Source of the DNA: Eunapius fragilis
Lineage: Eukaryota; Porifera; Demospongiae; Spongillida; Spongillidae
NCBI GenBank assembly: GCA_963681505.1
Contig: OY811975.1
Location: 4,882,490-4,946,489, forward strand
Direction: 5' to 3'
DNA: 64,000 nt
Shown here: piece by piece, positions 41,301-52,205 of the stretch
Position numbering within the stretch: position 1 is the first letter of the stretch
Layout of the letters: every line of letters begins with the position of its first letter
The notes under the pieces: generated by a model
The model's database searches: none
What the model was told of the DNA's origin: nothing
Seen by the model: the letters and a program-made list of their open reading frames with translations, nothing else
Translations under genes and position numbers: made by a program

Positions 41301-41605
41301 GGCGATGGACTGGTATGACAGAGGCATAGGGACATCTCACTAGGTCTGTCTGACACTGCTATGCACTTTTTGTGTGCTATGCCCCTCCCCTTTGAGAACC
41401 GTGGCTATGTCAATCATTCCTTTTATAGTACAGGTGACCCGCAACCATGATGCACAAAAACAGGGCGATGGACTGGTATGACAGAGGCATAGGGACATCT
41501 CACTATGTCTGTCTGAAATTGTTATGCACTTTTTGTGTGTTATGCCCCTCCCCTTGAAGACCGTGGCTATGTCAATCATTACTTGAATTGTATTAGTACA
41601 ATACA
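38345..41605. repeat. About 162-bp satellite array with higher-order structure, inside the transposon
   Basis: About 20 tandem copies of a monomer of about 162 bp (landmarks TACAGGTGACCCGCAACCAT and CACTTTTTGTGTGCTATG). Within it a 969-bp block of six monomers, including a shortened one that lacks GGCTATGTC, is repeated without visible change (39183-40151 and 40152-41120). The recurrent short frames here are monomer translations. The array begins about 230 bp inside the left end. Its role is unknown; repeats near the ends of transposons can bind transposase. Confidence 0.9.
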
Positions 41606-41963
41606 TTACCTGGAGCCATTCAAAGGACAGTCTAGTTTGAGCATTGGTTATTTAGAGGGCAGACAGAGAGGCAGGCTTGACCTACTAACCTTTTTGCAGA
41701 CGGAGAGGCAGGCTTGACCTACTAACCTTTGACAAAGCTCCCTTTTAACACACCATTCAAGTGGCGTTCAAAGCAATTGTTCTCTCGATCACGGAAGCTG
41801 AAGTCATCGAACCATTAATAGATATATAGAATTGTTTGGGCTATATATATATATATATATAAGTACCACCAGCATAAATGCAGTCTGTGAAAGATTTGTT
41901 TGCTATGGTATGTTGATTTCAATTCATATCTGCGCGGTGTGTATAACCAGATGAATCTGTCAG

Positions 41964-42412
41964 GGGAAGAAGAAATACAACATAGACTTTGCGAGACTCA
42001 TTGCTGTTATCAGAAAGAAAGGCCTCCCTCCTCTCAATTCCTCCCGATGTGGCCCGAATGGATACTGGTTCTTAGTTGCTGCAGCTTTATCTAACTGTAT
42101 CAAACCATCAGATAATTATGTTCTTGCTGTGTATAAATGTTGGCAGTACAACAAAGGTGGTCTGCGCACATCTCTTGGTAAGGCATCAGTACATAAGTGT
42201 CTCACAAATTTGCTACTATAGTTTCTGTATTATTATTTACTGAAGGCGAGTTACAGCATCAGGACAAAGAAGTGATTGGAGGCACAGAAGAAGGTGTAGA
42301 CGACGATGGTGACATGGATGATGTGAGTGGTGGTGATGTTGCTGAGGTGCAGGAGGAATTTGTTCCGTTATATGTTGGAGATGAAAGCTTGGTCGAGCCA
42401 AGGTTTGCTGAT
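41964..42412 (+). CDS. N-terminal exons of the transposon gene (unrecognised domain)
   Basis: Two exons with good borders: 41964-42177 (after CTGTCAG, before GTAAGG) reads KKKYNIDFARLIAVIRKKGL, then CGPNGYWFLVAAALSNC and CWQYNKGG; 42246-42412 reads GELQHQDKEVIGGTEEG, then an acidic DDDGDMDDVSGGD stretch. No domain recognised in the first; the acidic stretch resembles linkers next to chromatin readers. An upstream start exon was not found. Confidence 0.5.
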
Positions 42413-42491
42413 AAATACTAAAAAAATAGCCATATAAATAATGCTCTATACTACATGTTTATATAATTTTGAATGGAGTATTGGAATGCAA

Positions 42492-42914
42492 GTTGTTACG
42501 CCGATCGCGAATCATCAACAAGCAATAAACCTCGAAGCCTTGCTTCGTGAAGACGAGAAATTATACTGCATCTGTCAGGAACCTTTCGATGAGTCAAGGT
42601 TAAACAGTACCTGGTCAATTACAAAAATTGATGTGTAATGTTCTTCATTTTAAAAGGTTCATGATAGCATGTGACTACTGTGGCAAATGGTATCATGGCG
42701 ATTGTGTCGGGATATCTTTAGAAAAATCTCTATGTATCACTGCATACAAATGCTCTGCATGTACCATGGAAGGCATACCCACTCCCTTCTATACAACTGA
42801 AGGTTCGTTTTCATTAATGTTGCTTTGAATATATGTTACTATAGTAAAAGCATTAATTTTTAATTACTAGCTGCACAGCAAAAGGAAGATACTCAAATTA
42901 CATCAATTCATGAG
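42492..42914 (+). CDS. PHD zinc finger exons of the transposon gene
   Basis: Exons at about 42492-42599 and 42657-42802, plus a short one at 42871-42914. The eight zinc ligands of a PHD finger are complete across the intron: CIC, CDYC, H-x2-C in WYHGDC, and CSAC, with the usual W before the histidine. PHD fingers read histone H3 tails, so this domain may bind target chromatin or help choose insertion sites; that use is inferred. The next exon starts at 43400, after about 480 bp of AT-rich intron. Confidence 0.8.
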
Positions 42915-43399
42915 GTATATGCTATATGTTGTGCATGTTGCTGTTATGCTGCAATTCCGTATGAGTACTGAACATGGTACAAAGAAATAGTTGCAATGTA
43001 ATGAGTATTTTTAAAAATACTTTTTATTTTAAGAATATGTTATTTTAAGATTATCTTTTAATTCACCAGGTTATTAATCTGCATAATATTTTTCAGTTAG
43101 GGCAATAATTACTAACACAAAGTCAAAGTGTTGAACGCATAAAATAAAGTTGTTAGTATGATGCATGTAAATTCCATGCTGATATAGTCTGCTTATCAGG
43201 CTAGAGCCCATAAGGCTCTAGAGCCTCACATCTATGATGCTGCACTTGGGACCCCCCGCCACCTCGGTAGCTGTAGGCTGCTGTAGGTGCCTTGGGGCTT
43301 AGCCACGGCCTGCGGCGGCCACTGGCGGGGTTTGAGTTTATGGTGTGTAACTCTGCATGGCGGTAGAGTGTATAACATTATTTGTATCTTTCATATCAG

Positions 43400-45487
43400 T
43401 CAGGCCTATCAAGGCAAACTGCTATATGTCTTGGTAAATCAATGGAAATTTATGAAGGCCACAATGCTGTTATGAGGAAATCACTAGATCAGTTTGGAAA
43501 ATTTGACATAAGCCAAGATGAATTCCTCTTACATTTTGGCAATGAGAAAGTTAATCCTTCATGGGTTCATTTATTTTCTAAAGGATTGGCTGAAATCAAT
43601 ACATACTGCAGTTTTGCGTTTAGAAAACATTGGATTAAAAAAAAATCTTCTTCTAAATCATCTAATTTCTTCTTTAAAGCTAATGCTTATTGCACATTTT
43701 CTACGTGTAATGTGCTAGCATTTCTGGACATTAAAGATGAAGGATTGTCAAACACTAATGTAACCATAAATGTCAAGTTTGAGGGGAGCATATGCCATAT
43801 CGCCAGCGAACGACATGCTCGTAGATTGAGTCTAAGTGTCAGAAAAGATACACAGACATATTTCCAACAGACGCGTATACCTCCATCTAAAGAGTATATA
43901 GGAAGGCTTATGAAGCTCACACCTGGACAATTTGCAACAGGAAATCGCGACAATGTAGGCTGTAACCCTTCTGCATTACGAAAAATATCATCGGAAGCAA
44001 GGCTTGCATTACAAGAAGACGAAAACCTTGTATCATCTCTGCTAATACTTAAACAAATATTTGAATTAGATGAGGCAAAACTTGTCAAAGAAGAATTTAA
44101 CCAAAAACCAGCTGTTTGTGGGTACATACAGTGTATTCAGGCCTCTCCATTTGCAGTTATATGCTTCAATGATGCAGCAGTGAGGTTGTATCACGAAGTA
44201 GCAAAGAGAAACCCTATATTTTGTGATGCTACTGGCACTATAGTGTCTGTTCGTAATGAGGCTGGAAATAAACTTGTAACGTACTACTACAGCCTAGTGA
44301 TAAAACACCCCATCAGAGGCAAACCGCCAATTGCAGTGGCAGAATTAATATCAACGGATCACACTGTTTTAACTGTTTGCTACTTTATTAATTGCTTTCG
44401 ACGAGCAGAGGGTTTAATATTTGGATTTAATAATCTCATTAGCCCCAAACACATAGTCATTGATCGCAGTATGGTTTTGTTGCTGAGCTTTTTGCAGGCA
44501 TTTAATATGGAAACATTACACGAATACCTCCAAAGAACCTTCCGTGTATGTAGTGGAGCAGGAAGTGACAAGGATATTAAAAAGATATCTCCTCATGCCT
44601 GTACTAGTCACGTGATGAATTCTGCTAAAAAGGATTGCAAAAAGTGGTGAGTTTTATTAATTTAGATGTTTTCAATAGTAAAATGCAATATTTTTCTTCT
44701 ACCGTAGGTTTCAGAAAAGGCTGTATTCTTTTTCTATGTACAGCTTTTCTAGCCTCGTAAACTGTACAACTTTAAATGAGTTGGTGAAGAGATTATGTCT
44801 CTTAAAAGTATTGTATTGCTCAGAAATGGAATCAGTAGATACCAGAAAAGCATACAATTGTATTGTCAGGATTATAAACTTACTTAATAAAGAAACATTA
44901 ACCTTGCCACATGAAAACGATTACTGCAATACAGAGGAAATATTAAATGACTTATCAGATTATGATAATGACTCATTACATGTGCAACCTTTTGGGGCAT
45001 ATTTCCAACTTAAAGTGGCAAAAGTGAGCCTAACATCACAGGAAAAGTGTAAAAATATGTATTACCAACCACATTTTTTCTTAACGATCATTGAGAAATG
45101 GATGCCAATGGCACCATTTTGGACATGCCTGATGCTGGGTAAAATTTAACTTGTCGTATATAGTGTTCATAATTTCAATTTTTTTAATTTAACAGGCGAT
45201 CTGGAACGTCATAAAGCAGAAAAGGCTTTAGATGCAACATCTCTGGTAATATAATTATGGCTGTAAAGCCGTACACAATTTAGTTGATGGATATTATGGT
45301 ACAACAGAATGAACTGACACGAACAGCTGGAACAATTGAAGCCTGGAATTATATTCTGAAAAAGGTCGATCATTCGCAAAAGCGATTGCGACCTGATGTA
45401 TTCTTAAAAGAACACTACCCTTTGATAATTGCACGACAAAGGCAATTCTTTGACGACATGACACAGCCTATTAAAAAACGAGTAAAG
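43400..45487 (+). CDS. DDE transposase of the 11.9 kb element
   Basis: A large exon 43400-44646 follows ATATCAG, then 44709-45139, a short exon near 45196-45248, and about 45283-45487. Candidate catalytic acids are the Asp in NPIFCDATGTIVS, the Asp in HIVIDRSMVLL, and the Glu in TAGTIEAWNYIL followed by KRLRPDVF. A C-x2-H motif (HACTSHVMNSAKK) follows the second Asp, as in Mutator-like transposases. The frame is open over the whole 1.2 kb exon. This is the mobilising enzyme. I call it MULE-like from the motif order; a profile search should decide between MULE and KDZ/Zisupton. Confidence 0.75.
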
Positions 45488-45539
45488 GTGAGTTGTTCTG
45501 CTAGCTACGTAATGTGCTATAATTATTTTCTAATTAGAA

Positions 45540-47291
45540 ATCTCTTCTAAGAAAGCCATCTCGGCCACTTAAAGAGAAGTGGCAAAGACGAATTATCGAC
45601 ACAAAAAGATCCCATGGATTTTTCCAGCAGCCTCCTAAAGAATTAATACATTTGATTGATATTGATGAGTTTACTGGTATGACAATGCTGTATATCAGCA
45701 TTGTAGTTTATGATTTTTTTTTGGTTGTTGTTGCCGTACTGGGATTGTTCCAGCCAAAGAAGTTGCCATGGTAAGCTTTCCAAAGCATGTTACTTTTACA
45801 TCACCCTGTAACCTGGCTATGTTCTCCCCATACTACTCACATCAGCAACCAGACAATGACCCTCTCCCCACATCTTTTCCCGTTCAAAATTCTAGCAGCA
45901 CATTGTTTCCAAACCCATCATCACCAGCACAACCATCTCCAAAGTCACCATCATTATTACCACGATCATACCAGTTACAAACGAAAGAGAAAACAGCATT
46001 GGGAGATATGATTGAAGTTAATAAGAAACTTAATTCAGGACTTAAAAGTAGTTCCAATCTTTGCTGGCTGAATTCGGTTTTGCAATCTCTTAGTTGCACT
46101 CCATTGCTGCTGATGCTGCAAGGTAAACTACCCATATCATTCAAGTTGGAACAGCTAGTAATTTTTATATACTATAGCACTGCCTTCAACCGGTTTGACT
46201 CCACTTCAAGCAAGCTTTGTGGACCTAATGCAAAACCTCAAGAACACTGAAAAACGTTATTGTATATCTACTGACTTTGCAGTAAGGGTTTTTCAGTATC
46301 TTTACAGCTACAGTTAATAATAGCTCTACTCCAATAGAAGTTGCTAACAAGGGAAGCTGTATTCCTTCAGTATGGAGCTCAAAATGATTGCTGTGAAGGA
46401 ATTATGGCAATAATAGAAAAGTTACTTATGTCAACTAATGTAAATTTTAATTTGTTTTGAGCAGCACACATTGGTAACCACTTTTTTTTTACAGATGCCA
46501 TACAAGTGTGAGGAGGTTTTTAGAACAAAGTTCAACAAGGTTGCACATTGCTGTTCATTGGTAATTGCTGTTCTTAAAAGTTTAGTATTGACTTCACACT
46601 TCTCATCTTAAATAGCCTGTGCATGAGGTTTCATCATGTACTGTAGTTTCATGTGGTGATTCATCAAAAAGAAATGTGTTTGAGTCAATGTTGGTCTATC
46701 TGGAAGCAACTGTATTATCACACATGGAAGTACAAACGTAAGTACCTTCCCATGGCACATCTGTAAGTGATTACTGTTTCTTTCAGGTGTTGTGAAAAGT
46801 GCAATAATTCTTTAGACATTATAGAAAGTCACATGCTGCTTCCACCAGTATTAATTATTCACTGCAATCGGGTGTCAGATGAGAATACATCTGTCAAGCT
46901 TAAAAGCCAAGTAATTGTTCCAAGGTGATTTCTTTATGATTCAAAAAGAAACACTATTTTCATATCTAAGTACACAGATGGCAACAATTATCTCATCCAA
47001 GTATCGATGGAAGCATATGTTACGAGCTGAGTTCAATAGTCGTGAGCAGATAAATCTTGATTATCAGTAGTACTAGTATTGATTTATTTATCTTCACATT
47101 AAAGATCCATCATGGAGAGAGTGCTACAAGTGGACATTGTAACTAAATCATTTGCTTAATTCATGGTATAAATTGTGGTTCTAATACAGATACGTGTGCA
47201 GTAAGAAATCAGAACAAGTGGATATTGTATAATGAAGCTAAAGTTACTGAAATTCAAACTTCACACTACAACACAATGCCGGAAGTAGAGG
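45540..47291 (+). CDS. USP-type (C19) deubiquitinase region of the transposon
   Basis: A Pro/Ser-rich linker (about 45850-45960) leads into the Cys box NLCWLNSVLQSLSCTP (near 46055-46100), then LTPLQASFVDLMQNLK, CCEKCNNSLDI (zinc-knuckle-like CxxC) and LPPVLIIHCNRVS (near 46780-46925). The His box is split by an intron: ESATSGH at about 47115-47147, then YTCAVRNQNKWILYNEA from about 47190 on. The order and spacing fit the ubiquitin-specific protease fold, and both catalytic Cys and His are present. The domain is short (about 350 residues) and spread over 7-8 small exons. USPs cut ubiquitin from proteins; within a transposon it may protect the transposase or counter host silencing, which is inference. 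Confidence 0.75.
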
Positions 47292-47330
47292 TATGTAATA
47301 TTTATTTTGAATAGCATTGATATCATTCTT

Positions 47331-47600
47331 TTGCAGGAAAACATTTGCCTTGCTATATATGCATCATGCATGAAAGATGCAAGTTACTATATTACGGGGT
47401 ATTTTGTTACTCAAAACGCTTCTAATCCACTTAGACCTTTATTGATAAAATTAATTCCACTCAACCCATATGTGTTGGCACCCAATTTGTAAGAACATAT
47501 CTAGGCTTAATGCTCTGCTTAAAGGATATGCTTTCCCAACAGCCGTTTGTTGGCTTGCCAGACCACTTGGAAGCCAAGGTTTGCACGTGACCCTAAGTGC
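47331..47600 (+). CDS. Linker exons between USP and Ulp1 regions
   Basis: A frame near 47338-47490 reads NICLAIYASCMKDASYYITG, then LRPLLIKLIPLNPYVLAPN. Splice borders were not settled and no domain is recognised. Confidence 0.35.
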
Positions 47601-47635
47601 AATTATATGCATGCAATGTTTTGTTTGATACATAA

Positions 47636-48580
47636 AGATACAAGGAAATACATTAAAGCCACATTCCAGATTTCAGCTTCTGGAAACAGATATATTGGCT
47701 CTGGTATCAGGAGATTGGATTGATTCTCGAGTAAGTTCTCAAGATCTGGCAACGGTTAGCAAGGTTTCATTCTTGAATGTGCTCATTTAGGTAATTGTTG
47801 CATACATGGAACTTCTGCAAACATCCTTGTCAAGTGTAATCTAATTATCCAAATTTCTTTGCTCTAGTTCTGAAGTAACTTTCATTGTGTTACAACCAGG
47901 TGGGGAGAACAGTGATGTGCTTTGATCCCTTACTGATTCCAATCTTAAGAGCAAATGGTTTTGAAGCAGTATCAACACTTTCGAAAGTATGTATGAAAAG
48001 CAATCATTGTTACATGCATAAATTATACAATACTACAAGGGAGTAAACATATTGATGTATGATGTGCTACTCTTCCCTGTACACAAGACCAAACACTGGT
48101 GTTTGATGGTTGGTTAAAATAGATTCAGATTTGTTGTCATGTATTTCATGAACCTGACAGGTGGTCCACCCTCACCAGAAAACTGTTGATTGCTTTGACC
48201 CATTGCATGACTCAAATGATGATGCCTTCAATTGGATATGGTTAGATAATGTGATAATTTGTATAGTACATTGAAATATTTTTTCTAATTTAAGGCTGTA
48301 CATTTGCACTGAGGTTTACCATAACTTGAAGCAAAGGCTGTCAATCTCAGATTGGAAATACAATGACTCAAAAGTATGCACTTCTAGTGTTACCATCATG
48401 TGATGTAATATATTTTTAGACCAATGGTTCACCAGCTCAAACAAATTCAGTAGATTGCGGTACTTTTTTATGTTTCGTAAGAAAAAATTATGTTTTATTA
48501 TCCAGCAGTTTTCAGTGAATTGATTATATTATCAGGCTGCTCGATTACAGGCTGAAGGTTTGCCATGCCTGCATACGCAG
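47636..48580 (+). CDS. Ulp1-type (C48) SUMO protease region of the transposon
   Basis: Small exons with GT-AG borders, approximately 47636-47730 (DILALVSGDWIDSR), 47792-47837 (VIVAYMELLQTS), 47901-47987, 48040-48108 (VLLFPVHKTKHWCLM, the His box), 48161-48239 (DCFDPLHDSND, the Asp), 48295-48372 (LYICTEVYHNLKQRL), 48419-48477 (PAQTNSVDCGTFLCF, the Gln and Cys) and 48536-48580. The full catalytic set His-Asp-Gln-Cys is present in the right order, so the enzyme may be active. It follows the USP region on the same strand, so one long fusion protein or two adjacent genes are both possible. Confidence 0.82.
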
Positions 48581-48619
48581 GTATGTTTAATAGTCCATGC
48601 CTTTAGTGGTTACTCTTAT

Positions 48620-49683
48620 ATCATTATGCTGCTGAAAGGAAATGATGAACACATTCAGACACCAGATGGCCTATGAGCTATCTGAAGGAATGCTATACCC
48701 ATTGCAAGGCAGCTCTTCCTGTTGTGCATGGAATTATACAAAAGATACTCCAAAGGTGCACTAAGAGCCCCAGGATAACATTCTTAATTTTCTAACCATG
48801 CGTTTGCAGGCTGATGATGATGGTAGTGATAGCGTTGTCATGGATGAAGAAAGAGAGTTTCAAAGTGATGGTATGGGCCATTGTAGGGTAGTACTGTCAT
48901 AGTGTATGAGAAAAAAAACGTGTAACTTCTCATTTCAGAACAAGATCATGATGTATCAGATTACTCTGATGGTGGCGGAATGCACAAACGATTTTGCAGT
49001 AAATTTCTCATTCCTACCTATGTTAATACTCCTGATCCAGATGACATCACTGCTCTTAAATGGGGCAGAGATCATTACATCCGTTTTTATCCGACATTGA
49101 GCAGACTGCCATACACGTAAGATGAATAAGAGTGATTATCATATTATAATTGCCAACCCTTTGAAGGGAAAAATCATGTCCTTTCACACGGGAGTTCATA
49201 AGAAGTGTAGTAAAGGACATGGAAGTAAGATAGAAAATGTTACTACAAGAATATATCATGCTTTTATAATTATAGCCTACTATCAGAAAGCTTCAGAATG
49301 GACAGCTACTTAGTGAATATCATGGGAATATTCCTATTGTTAAAACGCTTGTGAAAAATGACTCATATTGGCCTTTGCAGCACTGTCAAGATATGGTAAG
49401 TTGCATGTGTCAACTTTAACCACAAGTCAATGGGATCATTTTAGGTTGATGAAATAATTCATTACCTTATGGAAGTGGAAAGTGACTGCAAGAAAACTGC
49501 TTCAGTTTCCATGACACCCATGAACAAACTTATTGTATGGCCAGAAGTAAGGCACGTAGTGTATACATAATACGCAAATGACATGACTCTTTCATAGATT
49601 GTTACATCACTTATCATGAAACACTATAATATCAGTCGCAAGGAAGCGATTGCGCACTACCTTGCACACACATTTCCAGAATG
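48620..49683 (+). CDS. C-terminal exons of the transposon gene
   Basis: Frames suggest an acidic segment (DDDGSDSVVMDEEREFQSD, about 48810-48870), DHDVSDYSDGGGMHKRFCSK (about 48945-49010), DDITALKWGRDHYIRFYPTL (about 49040-49100) and a last exon from about 49613 ending AIAHYLAHTFPE with TGA at 49681. No known domain. The stop lies about 250 bp inside the right inverted repeat. Confidence 0.5.
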
Positions 49684-49977
49684 AATATGTTCGTATTTCG
49701 TAGTTCGTATTTCGTATTACTTTTTGTGTTCACCTACTATCGTGCCATTGCAACGCAGGCATTGAGGCACAAAAAGTCCCTAACGGTACGACGTGCGGCG
49801 CGCGCACAGGTTATAGCCCTCCCTCCGACAGGCACCTTGTTGCCGCACAGAAAGTCCCTAACGGTAAGATTAGAGTGCGGCGCGCGTCAGCAAGCGCACG
49901 CGCACCTTTTGATTATAGAATAATCGAATTACGTTGGAATGTGGTGCTGAGGAATGTGGTGCTAACTTCCAAGCGGT

Positions 49978-50259
49978 GAAGTAACCGGAGATGCTGCTAG
50001 GATATGCAAGGAGCACTTGCTGGCAGGTAGTAGCCGGCTTGACCTGGGATGATCCTATGGGAAGAATACACCCACTCAGCGAGTTATCTATCATAGAGGC
50101 CACCTGGGTTGCTATTTGACTTTTGATCGCGTCCAGTTCGGTTTGAGTCGAACATGCCGACTTGACGATAGTAGGGGGCAGCGTGGTTGGGCATTGAGCA
50201 TCGCACCGCTCCGGAAGGCTGGTGTACAACAGCGTTAATACTAGAAGAGTCTCAAACAT
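49978..50259 (-). pseudogene. Secreted fibrinogen-like protein, copy C, N-terminal part
   Basis: ATG at 50259, the same signal-like leader, CDAQCPTTLPP, and the sequence up to the GYF site, where the 11.9 kb transposon begins. Read through, the frame would run into transposon DNA after SSISGYF. The other part of the gene is at 37318-38066. Confidence 0.9.
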
Positions 50260-50299
50260 AGAGCTTCGTCGAACGTCAATTCCTTGGATGATTAACAAT

Positions 50300-51290
50300 T
50301 GTGAGGTGTTAAGGTGATAGGGTACCCTCATGGAATTTGAAAAAAAATCATACTAGCTTGTAGCCTGAGAGCATCTTAGAGGACCGTATCATTTTGACAG
50401 TTATTAGATGAGCAGTAAAAATGGTACAAATATTCTAAGAACAAAACTTCATAATTGGTTTGTTGAAAACTGTAGTGCTTAAAAATCACCAAATTTGGAG
50501 GATAAATATGAAATAATATCTTCTTTCGTTTGGTGCATTCGTTTCGAAACGGAGCAGTAGGTTTGTGCCATAGCTTATACTAACCATCGTTTCAGGGTGA
50601 AATAATTAGGCTACTCATGGATTACTCATGCTGGGCATTCCAGAACAGCTACTTTATCGTGATTACACGTTCTTCATTACTTAATTGTCCTTTTGGTGCA
50701 TCGATAACGTTACTACCCTTTTCCACAAATGTACAGCAATTTTTTACAAAGTTACGCATCCCTGGACGCCATATTTGTACCTTGAAATTGAAATGTTATT
50801 AATAGATAGATTTTCGGTTTTCGGCTATTTAGAAAAAAGTAACTTATTTTGAAAACAAGGACAAGATATTTTCCTACACGTACGCTCTTCTTGGTGCTTA
50901 GCTCCTATCGTAATAATATGCTCAGCACTTGATCATAAGGTCTGTTGTCCTGAATGTGCAGGAAAAAGAGTTTTTACCGTTCGTATTTCAAGGTGCTCGT
51001 AAAACAAGCGGTGCTAGTGTTTCTGCGCGTTATTGAAATGCTATCAAGGTGGCATATCTTAAACAATAAGGTGGATTCTCTCCGAATTATATACGGTACT
51101 TGAACAGAACTACCAATTGTTGATGACGTATTTTAATAATTCAGACCCCAAAATACATGGCGGACTCAAACTGCGCATGCGTGCGCGAATTACAAGATGG
51201 CGGATGCCAAAGTTTAAGGCATTGCGCTCGGTTAAATACGTTACTTATCCAAATGATATCAAGGTGGCATATCTTTAAATGCAGGTATAA
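50300..51290. other. About 1 kb segment private to unit C
   Basis: Alignment with unit A is lost just upstream of the S start (GGTGTTAA) and resumes at AAATGCA near 51280. The extra DNA has a direct repeat (CAAGGTGGCATATCTT at about 51045 and 51264). Possible TTAA-flanked insertion, but the ends are not clear inverted repeats. No coding region. Confidence 0.35.
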
Positions 51291-51467
51291 CATTATACAT
51301 TAATCTTCTCCATAAGATTTAACCATTGAGTTGCATATATGGTATAAAAGTACAAACTCATGCTTTGCGCAGCTAAACATCCGCCTCAATAAGGATTGTG
51401 TAGTCAATGCCCCTCCCCCTCCCCCCCCCTCCCCCCCCCGTCCATCAATTTAAAAAAAAAAAAGAAT

Positions 51468-51650
51468 TTGAATTGAAGGCAATTGGTGGTGTAAAAAGCA
51501 AGGAAACAAGGTCTTATCAGAAGGGAAATGTAATGGTCCTATATTTAGCATATTTCTAGGGCATGTGTTGTTTGTGTGCTAAATATAGGACTATTACATT
51601 TTCCCTTCTGATAAGACCTTGTTTCATTGCACCAATTGCCTTCAAATCCT
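51468..51650. mobile_element. Short hairpin element (MITE-like)
   Basis: An inverted repeat with arms of about 80 bp: the left arm contains TGAAGGCAATTGGTG and CAAGGTCTTATCAGAAGGGA, the right arm their complements. It lies next to an A-run. Target duplication not clear. Present only in unit C. Confidence 0.6.
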
Positions 51651-52205
51651 CTATACCACCAAATTTCTCGTAGAGAATGTTTTTAGTTACTTAACTTGTT
51701 TATTATGATATCCAGATCTATCGCGCGCGCTTCGTGAAGTCGGTAATGTTGCAAACGGCCAACTGTCCCCATTGATTGTTAGCTGCCAAATTAAATGGTA
51801 ACTGGTAATTTTTATGCCAATAATACACCGAGTTTCTGGGTCTGAGGCCCCCCCCCCTTTCCCCCCCGTCGGCGGACAAACGGAATACTGTCAACAAAAG
51901 CCCCCTTTGAAATTCACGAATGTAATAATCCACGCCCACAAATCTTATGTATTTCCGCCGCGGCTGGCAAGAGCCATGTTGATGAAACTATGTATATAGG
52001 ATGGTGTGTAGGACTGCCGATTCCCTCCCTCGGGTTTATGATACCGTTGTAGATGTAATGCTGCGTAGTGTACTAGCTTGTAAATTCAAGCATATAATTC
52101 AAAGGTACACTAAACAACATGCAAGAGATGAGGCAGCACAATTGATACATAATAACATAATCAACATCGGTAGGTGTTTATGGGTAGGAACTGGTAGTAT
52201 TGAAC

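Larger units (their letters stand above)
38068..49977 (+). mobile_element. 11.9 kb MULE-like DNA transposon carrying PHD, DDE, USP and Ulp1 domains
   Basis: Perfect 44-bp inverted repeats form the ends (38068-38111 and 49934-49977, starting ACCGCTTGGAAG), each with an internal duplicated GCACCACATTCC motif. The flanks carry GAAGTAAC (38059-38066 and 49978-49985), extending to 9 bp with one mismatch. The intact S copies show the site before insertion, so the boundaries are certain. The left third is a satellite, the rest an intron-rich coding region on +. A DDE core with a CDATG motif, a later C-x2-H motif and the 8-9 bp duplication fit Mutator-like elements. Ulp1-bearing MULEs are known in plants (Kaonashi type); I do not recall one with a USP too. 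Zisupton/KDZ elements (8-bp duplication, Ulp1) are the main alternative. Confidence 0.88.

Noticed and set aside
38345-41605. Regular repeats that might be a CRISPR array
   Set aside because: Monomers of about 162 bp join directly without unique spacers; it is a satellite in a eukaryotic genome.
42441-49683. A host gene cluster (PHD, USP, SENP) lying by chance inside repeats
   Set aside because: All domains fall between one pair of perfect 44-bp inverted repeats with a target duplication inside a split host gene, and a transposase is part of the set.
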